Assembly (NCBI RefSeq): GCF_030272615.1
Contig: NC_081415.1
Location: forward strand, 233,129,303-233,193,302
Source: Cryptomeria japonica
Lineage: Eukaryota > Streptophyta > Pinopsida > Cupressales > Cupressaceae
DNA: 64,000 bases
Direction of reading: 5' to 3'
Of this stretch, positions 12,167 to 23,880 are shown in pieces. The notes below the pieces were generated by a model. That model worked only from the letters and a program-made list of their open reading frames with translations, ran no database searches and was not told the origin of the DNA. Made by a program: the position numbers and the translations under genes. The number at the start of each line of letters is the position of its first letter. Position 1 is the first letter of the stretch.

Positions 12167-15100
12167 TTATGACAATAAGGAATGATACTTGTCAAAAATA
12201 GATATAAAATCCTGCAAGAATTGTTTCATCAACAAAGACCAGGACTCAAGTAGGGAGGTTGCTACTTCCTTTTCTGTTTGCATCTGGGAGACCTGTTCTT
12301 CCATGGTATCAATTGTGCTCATCTCTTGTGTAACTATTAAGGAATCCAAGTTCAGATAGCACTTCTGAAGAATTTGCAGTCATGGGAGTAGTACCAGTTG
12401 TAGCTCCTGCAAATCTCTAGACCGGGTGCTGATCTCTTGCTCCATTTTTGCTGACTGGATGTGAAATCAGTGAACGGTTTGCCGATAAGTTGTAAAGGAA
12501 TCATAAGGTGGCTTGAATGTGCTCATGTAGGACTGCAAGTCCATTTGAAGCTTTTTTTTCTGAGCTAGCACATCATCATAAAATAGATGGGGTTGGCAGA
12601 TCTTGCTGAGTAGCAAATTTCCTTCATCCAAAGCGTCCCTTATCTCTTTTTGTTCTTTCTTCAGTTCAAATCGAAGCTCATTCAACTTCTTCACTAGAGC
12701 TATATTAAGAGCTTTTTGATGCTCCTTTTTTACATTTGCCTTTGCTTCCTCTTCTAGGCTTTGCACCTGATCATCCACTACTGTGCATAAGAGCTTAAGT
12801 TTTGCTAGTGATGAATCAGTGCTAGGAAGATTTGTACCAGGTATTAGACCGGTAAGAGTGTCCATAGCCGCTTCAATTACATCCTGCTCCTTCTTCCTTT
12901 GAATAATTTGAAGGCACTCTTGAGCAACCTTGATGCTCTGCATTAGCTCTATTTCACTTGCAGACTGGAGATCGATAGGACTAGTGAGATTAGCTGGTTT
13001 AGCGTGACTCCTGGTTGCCTTTGGAGTCTCCATCTGGGTGCTCTTCTCTGCTTCTCCTACCTTGTCCTCTTCCACTTTCTTCTTCTCCACTTCTCTCCTC
13101 TTCTCCGCTTCCTTGTCCCCCTCAGCCTTTTTCTTTTCTACTTCCTTCTTCTTCTCCTGTTCCTTATCTTCCTCTTCCTTCTTCTTCCTCTTTGCTTCCT
13201 TCTTCTTCTCCTGCTCCTTATCTTCCTCTTCCTTCTTCTTCTTTTCTTCTTCTTGCTTCTTTTTCTCTTCCTCATCCTTCTTCTTCTTCTCCTCTTCATC
13301 TTTCTTCTTTTTCTCCTCTTCATCCTTTTTCTTCTTCTCTTCTTCTTCCTTTTTCTGCTTCTCTTCTTCATCCTTTTTTCGCTTCTCTTCTTCATCCTTT
13401 TTCTTCTTCTCTTCTTCATCCTTTTTCTTCTGCTCGGCCTCTTCCATTGCCACTTCCTATCTGTCCTCGGCTTGCTTGTCAACCTGTTTAGCTTGTTGCT
13501 CCTATCTTGTTGCCTCAGATGGTGTTTCCTGAGTAACATCCTCTACATCTAGAGCATCGACATCAATGGTGTCGATCGGTTCAACAACTGGATTTCCTTC
13601 ATCATCAAATACTTCATCCGGTTTGGATATATCTGGTTCTTTTTCAGCTTGCCGGTTGGCTAGATGCGCTTTGTGAGACTGGACAACGGTTCTCATATAC
13701 AGATGATTGTCTTTTTCAACACCATCAACTCTACCTTTTAGCAGCCAGAGTCTTCTTCTTCTAGTGAAGAAGAGTCCTTTATTTTGATTAATAACATCAA
13801 ATAATTCAAAATTTGATAGGTCGGGAAAGTACTATGCAAAAAATTTCTCCCTAATTTCCTGTTCCTTTTCTATGGCAATGCACCATCTATTATCTAATGA
13901 CATATATAAAGAATCCGGTGTCAGAGACTTAATCTCTGAAGGCAACTGGTCATTAACACATAAGTACTGAATTATTTCCTTTTCAACCGCTTCGTTTTCA
14001 TCATCATTAAATTCATCAAAACACTGAATTAAGTCATGTAGAAATTTTCTCCTAATATTCTTTATTGTTCTTTGACAATGTGTCAAAGGTTTATAGGAAG
14101 AGATATCTATATTTACCGGTGTAGATGATGTCGTTTCATTCTTTGTCTTCCTCTTTGCTTGATGTGTTTTCTTTGGCTTTACCTCAGACATAGTTTCTTC
14201 TGAGTCTGGAGAGGTATTCCTTGTCTTCCTCTTTCTCTCGAACACTTTAGCTGGTGTTGCTTTCGGTTTCTTCTTGGCTGGTGACCGCTTGGTCACTTTT
14301 GGAGTTGCAATAGTAACCGGTGCAGATGCTGCAGGCACTGCCTTTGCCTTCTTCACTGTCGGTTCTTTTCATTTCTTTGCAGAGGGTTCCTCGACCAGTG
14401 TAACCCTTTCTAGATAGGTTATGGTCCTTTTTACCTTAGGATCAAGAGGTGAGGCAATAAGGGTAGATGCATATCCTTCCAGCATATCGTACATCACCTC
14501 ATAGCCCATTGGCTCCACTTCTTCCTATCTAGGCTCAACAACCTCCATTATGCATTGATCCACCTTGATGGTGAAATAGATATCGTCCTCATATTTCTTG
14601 ATGATGTCACCTGATATCCTCATTCTTTGGCTCATTTTCCTTCTAAACTCATCAAAATACTTGTTCAGAATATCAGGGTAACCGGTTCTAATTGCTTCAA
14701 TGCTTTCCTTGATTTGCTTGGTCACCAGTTGGTCAGCAAACCACTGGACATCTCCTACTCCTAGAAAGTAGCCTTGGAAATAAAAGAACAACCCAAATAG
14801 TAGTTGCCCAAACTTGAACCTTAGTGCATTATCCTGTTTGATCGACTTTAGATTCAACAAGAGTTGTCTCTGCATATCGGTGCATATATCAAATGATGCA
14901 TCCTCCTTTATCATCCGGTAAGCGACATTTACCGCTACAATAGACACAAAGTTAATTTTGCTGGCTAAGAATGTCTGGTATCCAATCACCATACATACAT
15001 ACTTCACCAGATCATCCTTGATTGAATTGACTGTCATACCTCGTGAGTCGCTCACTGAACCGGTGAGCTTGGACATTTCAATTTTGCTTACTATCCTTAG

Positions 15101-15511
15101 GGTTGGCACTTCCCCTGTGTTGTAGAATCTGGTGACTACATGAATTGCCTGTGGCGTAATGTCATGATTTCTCTCCAGGTACATCTTATCACCATGGAAT
15201 CTACTCATAATGATCCTTATATGATCCTCTATGAAATCCTCTAGGAAGTAAACAACATTGTGGAGCTTCTTCTCCTCCAAAATATTAAACTTCAGTTTGA
15301 TCTTCTTATCCTTGCCACAAAATAAACCTAACTGGGAGTGGATGGCTAGAGACCCTAGGTCTTCAATCTTGCAATCTATGTAGTCAGAAATTCCCTCTTC
15401 TACTATCACACTAGCCGAGACTTGTGATAGGGCATTATACTTAGACTTTCATTGAATAAAACTTATAGACTTGACAAATGCACTAGAACTGGTATGAGAT
15501 ATGGAAGCCAT
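12167..15511 (-). pseudogene. ORF2 of element B: unrecognised ~1115-codon frame, in phase throughout
   Basis: From ATGGCTTCC at 15511 (minus) to about 12167 a single frame is kept with no frameshift, broken only by about eight stops (for example near 15450, 14523, 13830 and 12465). The globular N-terminal half matches A: DSRGMTVNSIKD, then VIGYQTFLASKIN, then DDIYFTIKVDQCIMEVVEP. Next come a basic region (PAKKKPKATPAK, RKRKTRN), a small block (LIQCFDEFNDDENEAVEKE), an acidic stretch, a long Lys/Glu repeat (about 13150-13450), and a C-terminal coiled coil with KKLNELRFELKKEQKEI. The product is unknown. Retention of phase over 3.3 kb suggests it was coding until recently. On the opposite strand the repeat yields long Ser/Leu-rich frames, which are artefacts. 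Confidence 0.75.
13070..13452 (-). repeat. Lys/Glu-coding repeat in ORF2 of element B
   Basis: Imperfect 24-27-bp units on the minus strand encode runs such as KKKDEEEKKKKDEEEK and EEDKEQEKKKE. The translation predicts a highly charged single helix or flexible spacer between the globular half and the C-terminal coiled coil. Confidence 0.85.
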
Positions 15512-15961
15512 GATAGAGATTTCAAGAACTTGAGAAATACCTTTTGAAACTCATGAATTTAGGGCTTGCCGATTCTCCTTTACTTCACACTCCGTTGGTT
15601 GCTGAAATATCGCTTTGTGTTCTCCACTTGACTGTTTGCAATTTGAATTTGAATCTCCTTTGTGGTTTCTCAATTTCTCAAAATCTCAGCTCAAATCACC
15701 TTTTCATCACTCTGCTCTCTGAAAAAAATTTCTTCACTCGAAAACTGATAGTGAGAAATGATTTGAAAAATCCTTTTAAGTATGTTTCTCACCTACTGCA
15801 ATTAATGCTCCTCAATTAGGGCATAAACCCTAATTTGCCTTTTTACCATTTCCGGTCTTCTTGTAGATGATAGGTATCACATACTAGTTAGGGTCTTTTA
15901 CCAGTGTAAACCGGGGGTTTGAAACATTTCGTTGTTTGCTCCCCCTAAGCTTTTCTGAAGC
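15512..15961 (-). promoter_or_regulatory. ORF1-ORF2 spacer of element B with shared leader motifs
   Basis: After the gag stop the minus strand has AGCTTAGGGGGAGCAAAC (a polypurine-like tract also present at the gag end of J, 61367-61378) and later CATACTTAAAAGGATTTTTC, a weak TATA-like site. CGAGTGAAG and TTTTTTTCAGAGAGCA follow before the ORF2 ATG. The last two parallel the leader in A. Confidence 0.4.
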
Positions 15962-17239
15962 TTAGTTTGTCGGTTCTGTGATTTCCACACTAGGTGCAGA
16001 AACCGGTTCCTCTTGTAACACCGCTGGTTTCTTCTTCCAGGTTTTGTTCATGTCCGCTTGAATAGTGTCAACATCAATGTTTCCTTCCGGAGTGACCAAT
16101 ATATCATCAGATATGTCCTTTCTTGATCTACATAATCTAGCAATGTGACCCAGTTTGTTGCAGTGATAGCAGACCAATCCAGGTGCTCTCCAAGGTCCAT
16201 TGTTCATATTTCCATTCTTTCTTCTACATGTTGTAGCAGTGTGACCATGACCATGACAGATCATACAGTTTTCTCTCCATCCAGTTGCCGCTTGATAGCC
16301 ACCACTTCTTTGTTGATGAATTAAGATATTAAACCGATTGTGATTCCAATTCACATAAGGTTCAGGACCAACTCCTTGGGTCCTCTGAGGATATCTTCCA
16401 GTGTTATTCATAACAAACCTACATTTAGATGCTCTATGCCCATACTTGTTGCATGCATAACAGTTACCATCAAAGCTATAGGATCTAGGCTTATCATTTA
16501 GGAAATAAGGAAAATTGTTGTAAGCCTTACTCCTACACACATTTGTAGTATGTCCTTCTTTAAGATAGTTAAAGAAAATAGGTTTAAACATTTTCTTACC
16601 TTTATCTTTTGATGTCAGTTGTTTCTTTGATGTTCCAGCATTTGTACCAAAGGTCTCACCTTCCTCATGACTGGAATAACCAAGTCCATTAGTATTCTTG
16701 ACTGGTTTGGTAGATTCAAGCTTTTTCTCTAGTTTGACAGTGCTCTTGTTGAACTTAGCAAGTATTTCCTTTGACTCAAAGAGTTCTTTGGAAATAATAG
16801 CATTTGTTTCTAACAGGTTTTCATTCTTAGAGATGGCAATGTTCAGTTATCCTTGCATGTCTTCCTTTTCCACTTTGCTTGCATGGAGTTGAGCAGTTAG
16901 GGCAGTGATCTCTTATTTTAGCTTGGAGATATCATGATCTCTTTCTCTCACCAGATCTTCATCTTTCCTCCGGTTCTCAAGCTCTTGACACATTTGGATA
17001 GTCAGTCCTACCAACTCCTTTCTCAGGTTGGAGTTTGATTCATTCAACTTATTTAATTTTTCAATTAGGGCTTCCATGTTTGCTTCATCTGAAGAACTAT
17101 TTTAAAATAGCTCCATCAACTTTTCTACATGTTCTCTTCTTTTTGCTTGAGATGCCTTGTATTTGACCATAAGATCATCATAGGCTTTCTCAGACTGAGT
17201 GAGCTAGTGGGCAAGTTCCCTCAAAGTGTATTCCCCCAT
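15962..17239 (-). pseudogene. gag of element B: coiled coil plus zinc knuckles
   Basis: From ATG at 17239 (MGEYTLRELAH), one frame of 426 codons with four stops runs to the stop at 15962. The first 220 residues are heptad-rich and charged (LIEKLNKLNESNSNLRKEL). Four knuckles follow: a damaged one (FFNYLKEGHTTNVC), then CYACNKYGHRASKC, CMICHGHGHTATTC and CYHCNKLGHIARLC. It ends EITEPTN. It is the counterpart of the gag frames in A and I. It lies directly after the primer site, the normal gag position. Confidence 0.8.
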
Positions 17240-17274
17240 ATCTCTTTCCAAGTGGTTAAACTTATAGAAAGGTA

Positions 17275-17288
17275 GGCTTTGATACCAA
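17275..17288 (-). promoter_or_regulatory. Primer binding site of element B
   Basis: The minus strand reads TTGGTATCAAAGCC one base after the 5' LTR end. It matches the initiator-Met-tRNA 3' end complement with one change and is identical to the site in C. Confidence 0.85.
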
Positions 17289-17289
17289 T

Positions 17290-18425
17290 TGATGAATACT
17301 AAGGGGGGGGGGTGAATTAGTATGCCAAAAATCTCTGCACTTAAACACTTTGCAAGACTGATAGTAAACTGGTAAAACAATTTAGCAAACAAACCGGTTA
17401 ACAAACATGCAAGCCAAATAGATAATAATGCATTCACCCACAGAAACACAAACACCATAACACAAGAGATTCTGATGTGGAAACCCAAATGGGAAAAACC
17501 ACGGTGAGATGGAACTCACAAGTAACTATCTGCAAAATAGGAATCAGACCGGTTAAGGTCTTACAATATTCTTTACCAGAACAGATCCTATTAGGAATGT
17601 CAATCTCTGTTAGGAGATAAGTCCAATTAAATACTACCTTGCTAGAGGATTTTAGATCCACAGATGTGAACCACCTTGTTAGAGGATTTACAAAAGGCTT
17701 TTGGGCCTACTCGGTTAAGGGCTACAGACTTGTCAAAGATGTGAGTAATCAACAAGTGTTTGATCTAGCTAGTAGCACAGATTTCTTGGTTAGATCCTTG
17801 GTAGCTCGTTCCTAATGCACTCCAGCATTACTTCATTCTTCTACACATTCATATTCTCTCCAACTCCTCAATCACTTTAAACCCTAGCAACAACATAAAC
17901 TTTCACTATATCCACATCAACAACCTAAAACCCTAGACATGATGTCCTTATAAAGGAATCTGATTTCATGTGTGTCCAATAGGATTACATTACAATTTCC
18001 TAGGTTCAATGAACTTGGACATACTTGGTACCATGACACAAAAAGGCACTATTTAGGTGTCGGCACCGTCAAACAATCGGTGGATGGTAACTCATCACAA
18101 AATGTCAGTTGGTAACTCATCACAGAGTATTACCGGTTCATAGAAAATGCCGGTTGCTAGTTTGACAAAAATGAAGACTGGTAAAAATGTGTTATGCCGC
18201 TTTAGTCCCTCATACCGCTTGGTATCCACGAACCACTTGGGGTCAACATGCCACTTCAGACCGGGAAACACATTCTGCAAAACACCAATAGTCTAAAGAC
18301 TATAATACAACATACCAGTTGGAACAAATACCGGTTGTGCTGAAACTCATACATATAAAGAGGATCTTAATGCAAGTGTGTGTCCATCAATGACAATCAC
18401 AACATAAACATAAAAAATGCCAATA
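17290..18425 (-). repeat. 5' LTR of element B
   Basis: It is collinear and equal in length with the copy at 10735-11870. The terminal CA of the plus-strand right end has changed to TA here. ACCAA follows at 18426-18430. Confidence 0.93.
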
Positions 18426-18430
18426 ACCAA

Positions 18431-20830
18431 AACAAGGAGTATACAAGGTGAGAATTATTTCATGTTGTTGATTGATGATTATTCTATAATGTCATGGGTT
18501 GCATTTTTTAGAGAGAAGTTAGAAGCATTAGATAAATTCAAAATATTTAAGGCTAAAGTTGAAAATGACATTGACAAAAAAATTAAGTGTTTGAGTTCTG
18601 ACAGATGAGGAGAATTTAGTTTTCATGAGTTTAACATTTTTTGTGAGAAGCATGGTACTAGAAGAAAGTTGTCTTCCTTGAGAACACCTCAACAAAATGG
18701 TGTAGTGGAAAGGATGAACTAAACAATTCAAGAGGAAAGCAAAACAATGATCAAAGAAGCAAAACTCCCAGAAGTCTATTGGAGAGAAGCAATTCATACT
18801 TCAGTCTACAATCATTAATAATTTATACCGAAAAAGACATGGAAAGACATCTTATGAAACATCGTATGGTAGAACTCTGATAGTGAAATATTTCAAAGTG
18901 TTTGGAATAAAGTGCTACATCTAGAGAGATGAGGATAATCTTGGAAAATTTGACAATAGAGCTGATGAAGGCATATTCCTAGGATACTCTACAAGGAGCA
19001 AGGCATATTGGTGTTACAAAAAAAGGCTGAAAAAGATTCTGAAAGTGCAAATGTGAAAGTTGATGAAGACATTTATAAAGAGTTTGACAAATTGGCAGGT
19101 TATGAGTCTGATGAACTGACTGATAGAAAAATTGAAGAAAATATTAGAGAAGGAGAAGAAGAAAAGGAAGCTCAAGAAGCTTCAATATCTACATCTAAGA
19201 CCCCAAGATATGTTCAAAAGAATCATTCAGTGGATCAGATTATTGGAGATAAGAACAAAGGTATCATCACAAGAAACAAAGCAACTCACTAACAACTCTT
19301 GTTATGTTCTCTTTTAGAGATTGAACCAAAAATAGTAGAAGAAGCTTGCAATGATTAGAATTGGATGAAGACAATGAAAAAAGAGCTAGATTAGATTGAG
19401 ATGAATCAGACTTGAGAATTAGTTAACAGATTGGTAGATAAGAATGTGATTGGAACAAAGTTGGTATTCTAGAATAATCTAAATGAAGATGGAAAGGTTG
19501 TGAGAAATAAAGAAAGGTTGGTTTGCAAAGGTTATACTTAGATTAAAGACATTAATTTTGAGGAGACATATGCCCCAATTGCTTAGATGGAGGCAATCAA
19601 GATATTTTTGCCTTTTGCAACTTTTAAGGATTTCAAAGTTTATCACATGGATGTGAAATCAACATTTTTTGGCATAGAGTTGAAATAATTTTATATTGAA
19701 CAACCATAAGGATTTAGGTTGAAAGATGATCCAAACATTATTTGCAGATTGAAGAAGGCTATGTATGGATTGAAACAATCCCCTAGAGATTGGTATGGAA
19801 GTCTAGATAAATACTTGATTGATCAAGGATTTCAGAAGCCTTCGACTAATAACAATTTATATTTTAAAATTGATTCAGGTAAAATATTAATTGTTGTAGT
19901 ATATGTTGATGACATAATTTTTGGAGGAAATGAAGGTATGTGTAGAAAATTTGCTAATGAGATGCATAAGGAATTTGAGATGTTTATGATTGGAGAGTTA
20001 AATTTCTTTCTTTGTCTACAAGTAAATCAGAATGACAAAGGAATTTTCATTTCACAATCTAAATATAGTAAGGAATTTTTGTAGAAGTTTGGGTTAGAGA
20101 ACTCCAAACTGGTGTGCACACCTATGACCACCAGATGCAGATTGAAAAAAGATGATAAGTCCCCTAAAGTAGATGCAAGCCAATATAGATCAATGATTGG
20201 AGGACTATTATATTTGATTGCTACCAGACCAGATATCATGTATGCAGTTTGTTTGGTGGCTATATTTCAGCAAGAACTGAAAGAAACACATGTTGTGACA
20301 ATGAAAATAAATTTTAGATATCTAAAAGGAATAGAGGAGTTTGGTATGTGGTACCATAGAAATTTAGATTTTTCCTTAAAAAACTTATATTGATATAGAT
20401 TGGGCCTAAAGTGTTGATGACAGGAAAAGTACAAGTGGTGGAGCATTATTTCTTGGCTCCTAATTAGTTGCTTGGTCAAGTAAGAAGCAAGATTCTATGA
20501 TCTCTTTATCTACAAATGAAGAAGAACACAATGTAGCATCTTCATGTTGCACACAAATTTTATGGATGAAGTAGACTTGAAGGATATTGGTGTAACATTC
20601 AACAAAGCTATCTCTATTATATATGATCAAACTAGTGCAATAAACATTTCTAAGAATCCAGTATAGCATTCCAGAACAAAGCACATATCTATTCAATATC
20701 ACTTCTTGAGAGAAAAGGTTTTGGATAATGACGTAAAACTTGAATATGTACCTACAAAAGACTAGATTGTAGATTTCTTCACGAAGGCATTGAGCATCTC
20801 CGACAGAAGTTAGGGGTATTACTCCTTCCT
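18431..20830 (+). pseudogene. Copia integrase-RT-RNase H remnant (element D, after B)
   Basis: The integrase core resumes with TRSIQGENYFMLLIDDYS and later TPQQNGVVERMN (catalytic Glu region) near 18690-18722. A charged inter-domain region follows (19000-19290). Reverse transcriptase begins near 19320; MYGLKQSPRDWY lies near 19760-19797 and the catalytic YVDD at 19902-19913. The TRPDIMYAV block (about 20223) marks the RT-RNase H junction. The RNase H part (20400-20800) is strongly decayed. Stops and small shifts are frequent, particularly at 18800-19000 and 20390-20600. Confidence 0.85.
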
Positions 20831-20917
20831 AGTGTGAACTAATGTACATTTGGTTGTGCATTGGTCCATTGAACAACCTGCATATCATTATCTGGACTGA
20901 TGCTTGGGTGCTTCCTA

Positions 20918-21108
20918 CTAGGGGGAGCAGGAGTAAGTTTCTTAGGGGCAGTTATGCCCGCCTTTGTCCTTGATGTCAAAGGGGGAGATATTATGAGATA
21001 TTATGAGATTTTGAGAGATTCAGATAGTTGCTGAATTGTTGCAAAATTATGCAAAGTATCATGCGTTTGTTGTTGATGGATGTTTCCATCAATGCTAATG
21101 GGGGAGAT
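20918..21108 (+). promoter_or_regulatory. Three polypurine modules of element D
   Basis: CTAGGGGGAGCAGG (20918-20931), TTTGTCCTTGATG followed by TCAAAGGGGGAGAT (20963-20989) and TTCCATCAATGCTAAT followed by GGGGGAGAT (21084-21108, abutting the LTR) parallel those in A and B, with the first two in swapped order. Confidence 0.75.
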
Positions 21109-22081
21109 TGTTGTAGATATGGTGTTGATGATTATGAGTGGTTGCCATTGATGTCAACATAATTGTTGTCATTGATGTTCTTGGTATTGGTGATTCAAAA
21201 CATGTGTCCCCAAAATATTTGATGCTCCAGAAGATATGTTTCAGCATAGGTGATGTGTTTATATGTGTTGTTGGTGATCTAGATATTTTTGGTTATCAAA
21301 TATGGTGTTGATCGATGGTATTCATGCATATCATGGTTCTATTCTTATTTTTGATGTTTTGGATAGTGATGTTTGGATCCCTATTAAGTCTAGAATTAGA
21401 GGATGTGTAGTGGTTTTTTGATGTAGCACTAGAGTCATGTTTTGGGTTTGGAATTTGTAATAGTTATAATGTGTGGAATTGACCATTGATGTGAGTTGTG
21501 GTATGGTATACTTCTTGTTCCTTCCCACCACTGAAATGTTAAGTATTGACCTATTTTGGATCTCTATCTTGGCCAATTTGGAAGACTATGCTTCTCAGAG
21601 ATAGTATATATATGAGAATGATCTGGATGTGTTAATATGAAAAAGTGTGACATTGTTTTTTAAGATATACGAGACTCAAAAGGAAAGATATGACTATTTG
21701 TGGTATGTGAGAGTGTGTTGGTATTGAGGTACCAGAAGCAGTCCAACTTTGTAGATTGAGTTTTAGTGGTGGATTCTTTCTTTCTTTCTCTTTTTCTTTG
21801 ACAATGAGCCTTTTTTCTAGGCGGTGAGCCACCCTTTGTAAAAATCACCTTAATTAGTGTCACCTTAACCAATGTTTTATATTAAGAACTAACATTCTCC
21901 ATGGTTTTTATCTTCTTGGGTTTTCTACATCATATCTAGTGTTTGTTGTGTGATATTTTATATTTTTTGTTTTCATGCTATATCTATTTTGATGGTTAAT
22001 CCAGTTGTGCAAAAGAATAAGATAAATTAATTTAAGTTATCAATTGATTCACCCCCCTCTTAGTTTACTTGATATTCAACA
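21109..22081 (+). repeat. 3' LTR of element D (973 bp)
   Basis: It starts TGTTGTAGATATGG and ends TGATATTCAACA. The C-rich motif is at 22045-22064, and the TATA-like GTATATATAT at 21604-21613 is the site that became the long AT run in the 5' copy. Confidence 0.85.
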
Positions 22082-22880
22082 GATATGATGAAAATAAGAT
22101 CAAGAAGGATAAGCTTAAGGCACAAGTGGAACAACTCACCACTGTGTTGATAAAGATAACAAAATATTATGAAATAATTGAATAGGTAACTTCATCAGTT
22201 GATGAGTAAGTGATTAAGAAATCTGAGCATGTTACTTCAGAGGATAGGGCAATTGGTGAATGGATGGATATAATGCTAAGTCAAGGAAAACATCTCCTAA
22301 GCTCTAGGGTTACATTGATGAATAGTCTAGAAGAGGAATTCGATGCTTGGTTGAAGCTTGAAGACTTTGATTTTCAAATTCTAGTTGACAATGGAGTGAT
22401 TCCCACCCGGTACATGTACATCGAACAACTGTAGATGCTAGAACATCAGATAAGTATCTTGGAATGACTCATCAAAGATATGTGGAGAGAATAGAAGGAA
22501 TGCATGAATAAGTAAAAATAAATTGTAGAGAAAATATTAGAGTTTCCATGCACATACCTAGATGAAAACTAAAAGACTCTTCATGCTGATGCAATCATCA
22601 CAAAATTTAGTCTGCTAGTCAGTGCAAAAGTTGATAAGGAGGATTATTCTATATCCTCGATTAACAAACTAGTAGATATTCAAGCTATTCTAGACAACTT
22701 AGGATCTCTCCTAAAGAAACACAAGAAATGCTACATCGGTTTGGGAGATTCTATTACATGGGTCAAGGTCATCACCAGTCACAGTCAAGGTCTCGATGAG
22801 TCCCAGATGAAGATTTCTTTGCAGAAATTTGAAGAGTTTCTAAAACAAGATCAAAATGAAGTGTCTAATTATACTTAGTT
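22082..22880 (+). pseudogene. Coiled-coil remnant, possibly an ORF2 C-terminus
   Basis: One frame with seven or so stops encodes charged helical sequence; 22210-22434 is the longest open piece. The last part (HKKCYIGLGDSI to EEFLKQDQNEVSNYT) is open to TAG near 22880. It loosely resembles the end of ORF2 in B (LQKCYLNLDSL). It is not recognised with certainty. D inserted into or next to it. Confidence 0.35.
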
Positions 22881-23880
22881 ATTTTTCATGCTTTTTCATT
22901 GTAGGTGCATTTTTGTAGTTGGTAATCGACACTTCAGGTTTTATTTTGTATATACATTTTTGCATGTAGGATTGTGCTAGTCCTAAGTCAAATAGAACTG
23001 TACTTTGACTTAGTTATAGTTAGCTGAGTTTCTTAATAATTTTTCTCATAGCCCTTGTCCTATATATATGAGGGTTCTCATTGTAAATAAGATCTTGTTT
23101 TAGCATTTACAACAAACTCTGCTGAATTACGTAGCATTTAGAGACTTTGTGCTTATTTTGTGAAGCATTTTTCAAGTGAATAAAGGAGCGATTGTGCCTT
23201 CAAGCTTTGCTTTGAAGCATTATTTCATATGATTGCAATGTTCTTATGTCAATGCAATTATATGACCTTTAATTTATTTGAAATATAGTGTTATTGTTGT
23301 GAGTTTTAAAAGAAGTTTGAATTTGGTAAATCTGAAAGCCTTTGAGCTACAATATCAAGTTTAGAAGTTAGAAATCAGAGTCAAGAGATAGAAAATTCTG
23401 ATAAGTCTTTGAGCTACAAATTTTCTCTATTGTATGTTTTAGGTAATATCATATTTCGATGTCTTTGTACCTTAATATATTGTTTTCCTTGTTAAAATTA
23501 GATAAGAAATTATGGAATTCTTTGTGCTACACAAATTTTTGAATTGTATAAAATGCAATGGTAAATTGTTAGGTTGTTCTTTCAGCCAGCTTAACTCTTT
23601 ATCGGTTATTATTTCTCATACTAGTGTCTTGGAAGTTCCAAGTATTTAAAGTAGAACCCCTTATTCTAGAAAGAGAATAAAGACACAATCATTCTAAAAG
23701 AGAGAATTGAATTATTGTAATGCCCTTGGATATAATAGGTAGTTGATTTTAGAATAGATACTAGTTCCTTAGTGGAAAGACAAAAATAAGGCAACCTCCC
23801 TTTTGTGAGGAGAGATTTAAGCTCACACACTATGGCTGAAACTCACATTTTGTAAACCTTACCAATTTACAAAAAAATTA
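22881..23880. other. Non-coding remnant, LTR-like
   Basis: There is no coding signal. CCTATATATATGAGGG near 23060, followed by TTGTAAATAAGATC, looks like a TATA box and a transcript start of an LTR. No matching second copy is in the window, so the boundaries are unknown. Confidence 0.3.

Larger units (their letters stand above)
10735..18425 (-). mobile_element. Element B: full-length pol-less LTR retrotransposon with target duplication
   Basis: Two 1136-bp LTRs (10735-11870 and 17290-18425) bound the element, with ACCAA immediately outside each end (10730-10734 and 18426-18430). On the minus strand the order is 5' LTR, primer site, gag, spacer, ORF2, polypurine modules, 3' LTR. There is no protease, integrase or RT. 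It sits in the integrase region of D, whose frame resumes after it. The LTR pair differs at roughly 4-5% of sites by eye over the first 600 bp, so this is one of the younger insertions. It is non-autonomous by content. Confidence 0.93.

Noticed and set aside
13004-13552. Long Leu/Ser/Phe-rich open frames on the plus strand
   Set aside because: They are the reverse reading of the Lys/Glu repeat of ORF2; low complexity and no start context or homologue.
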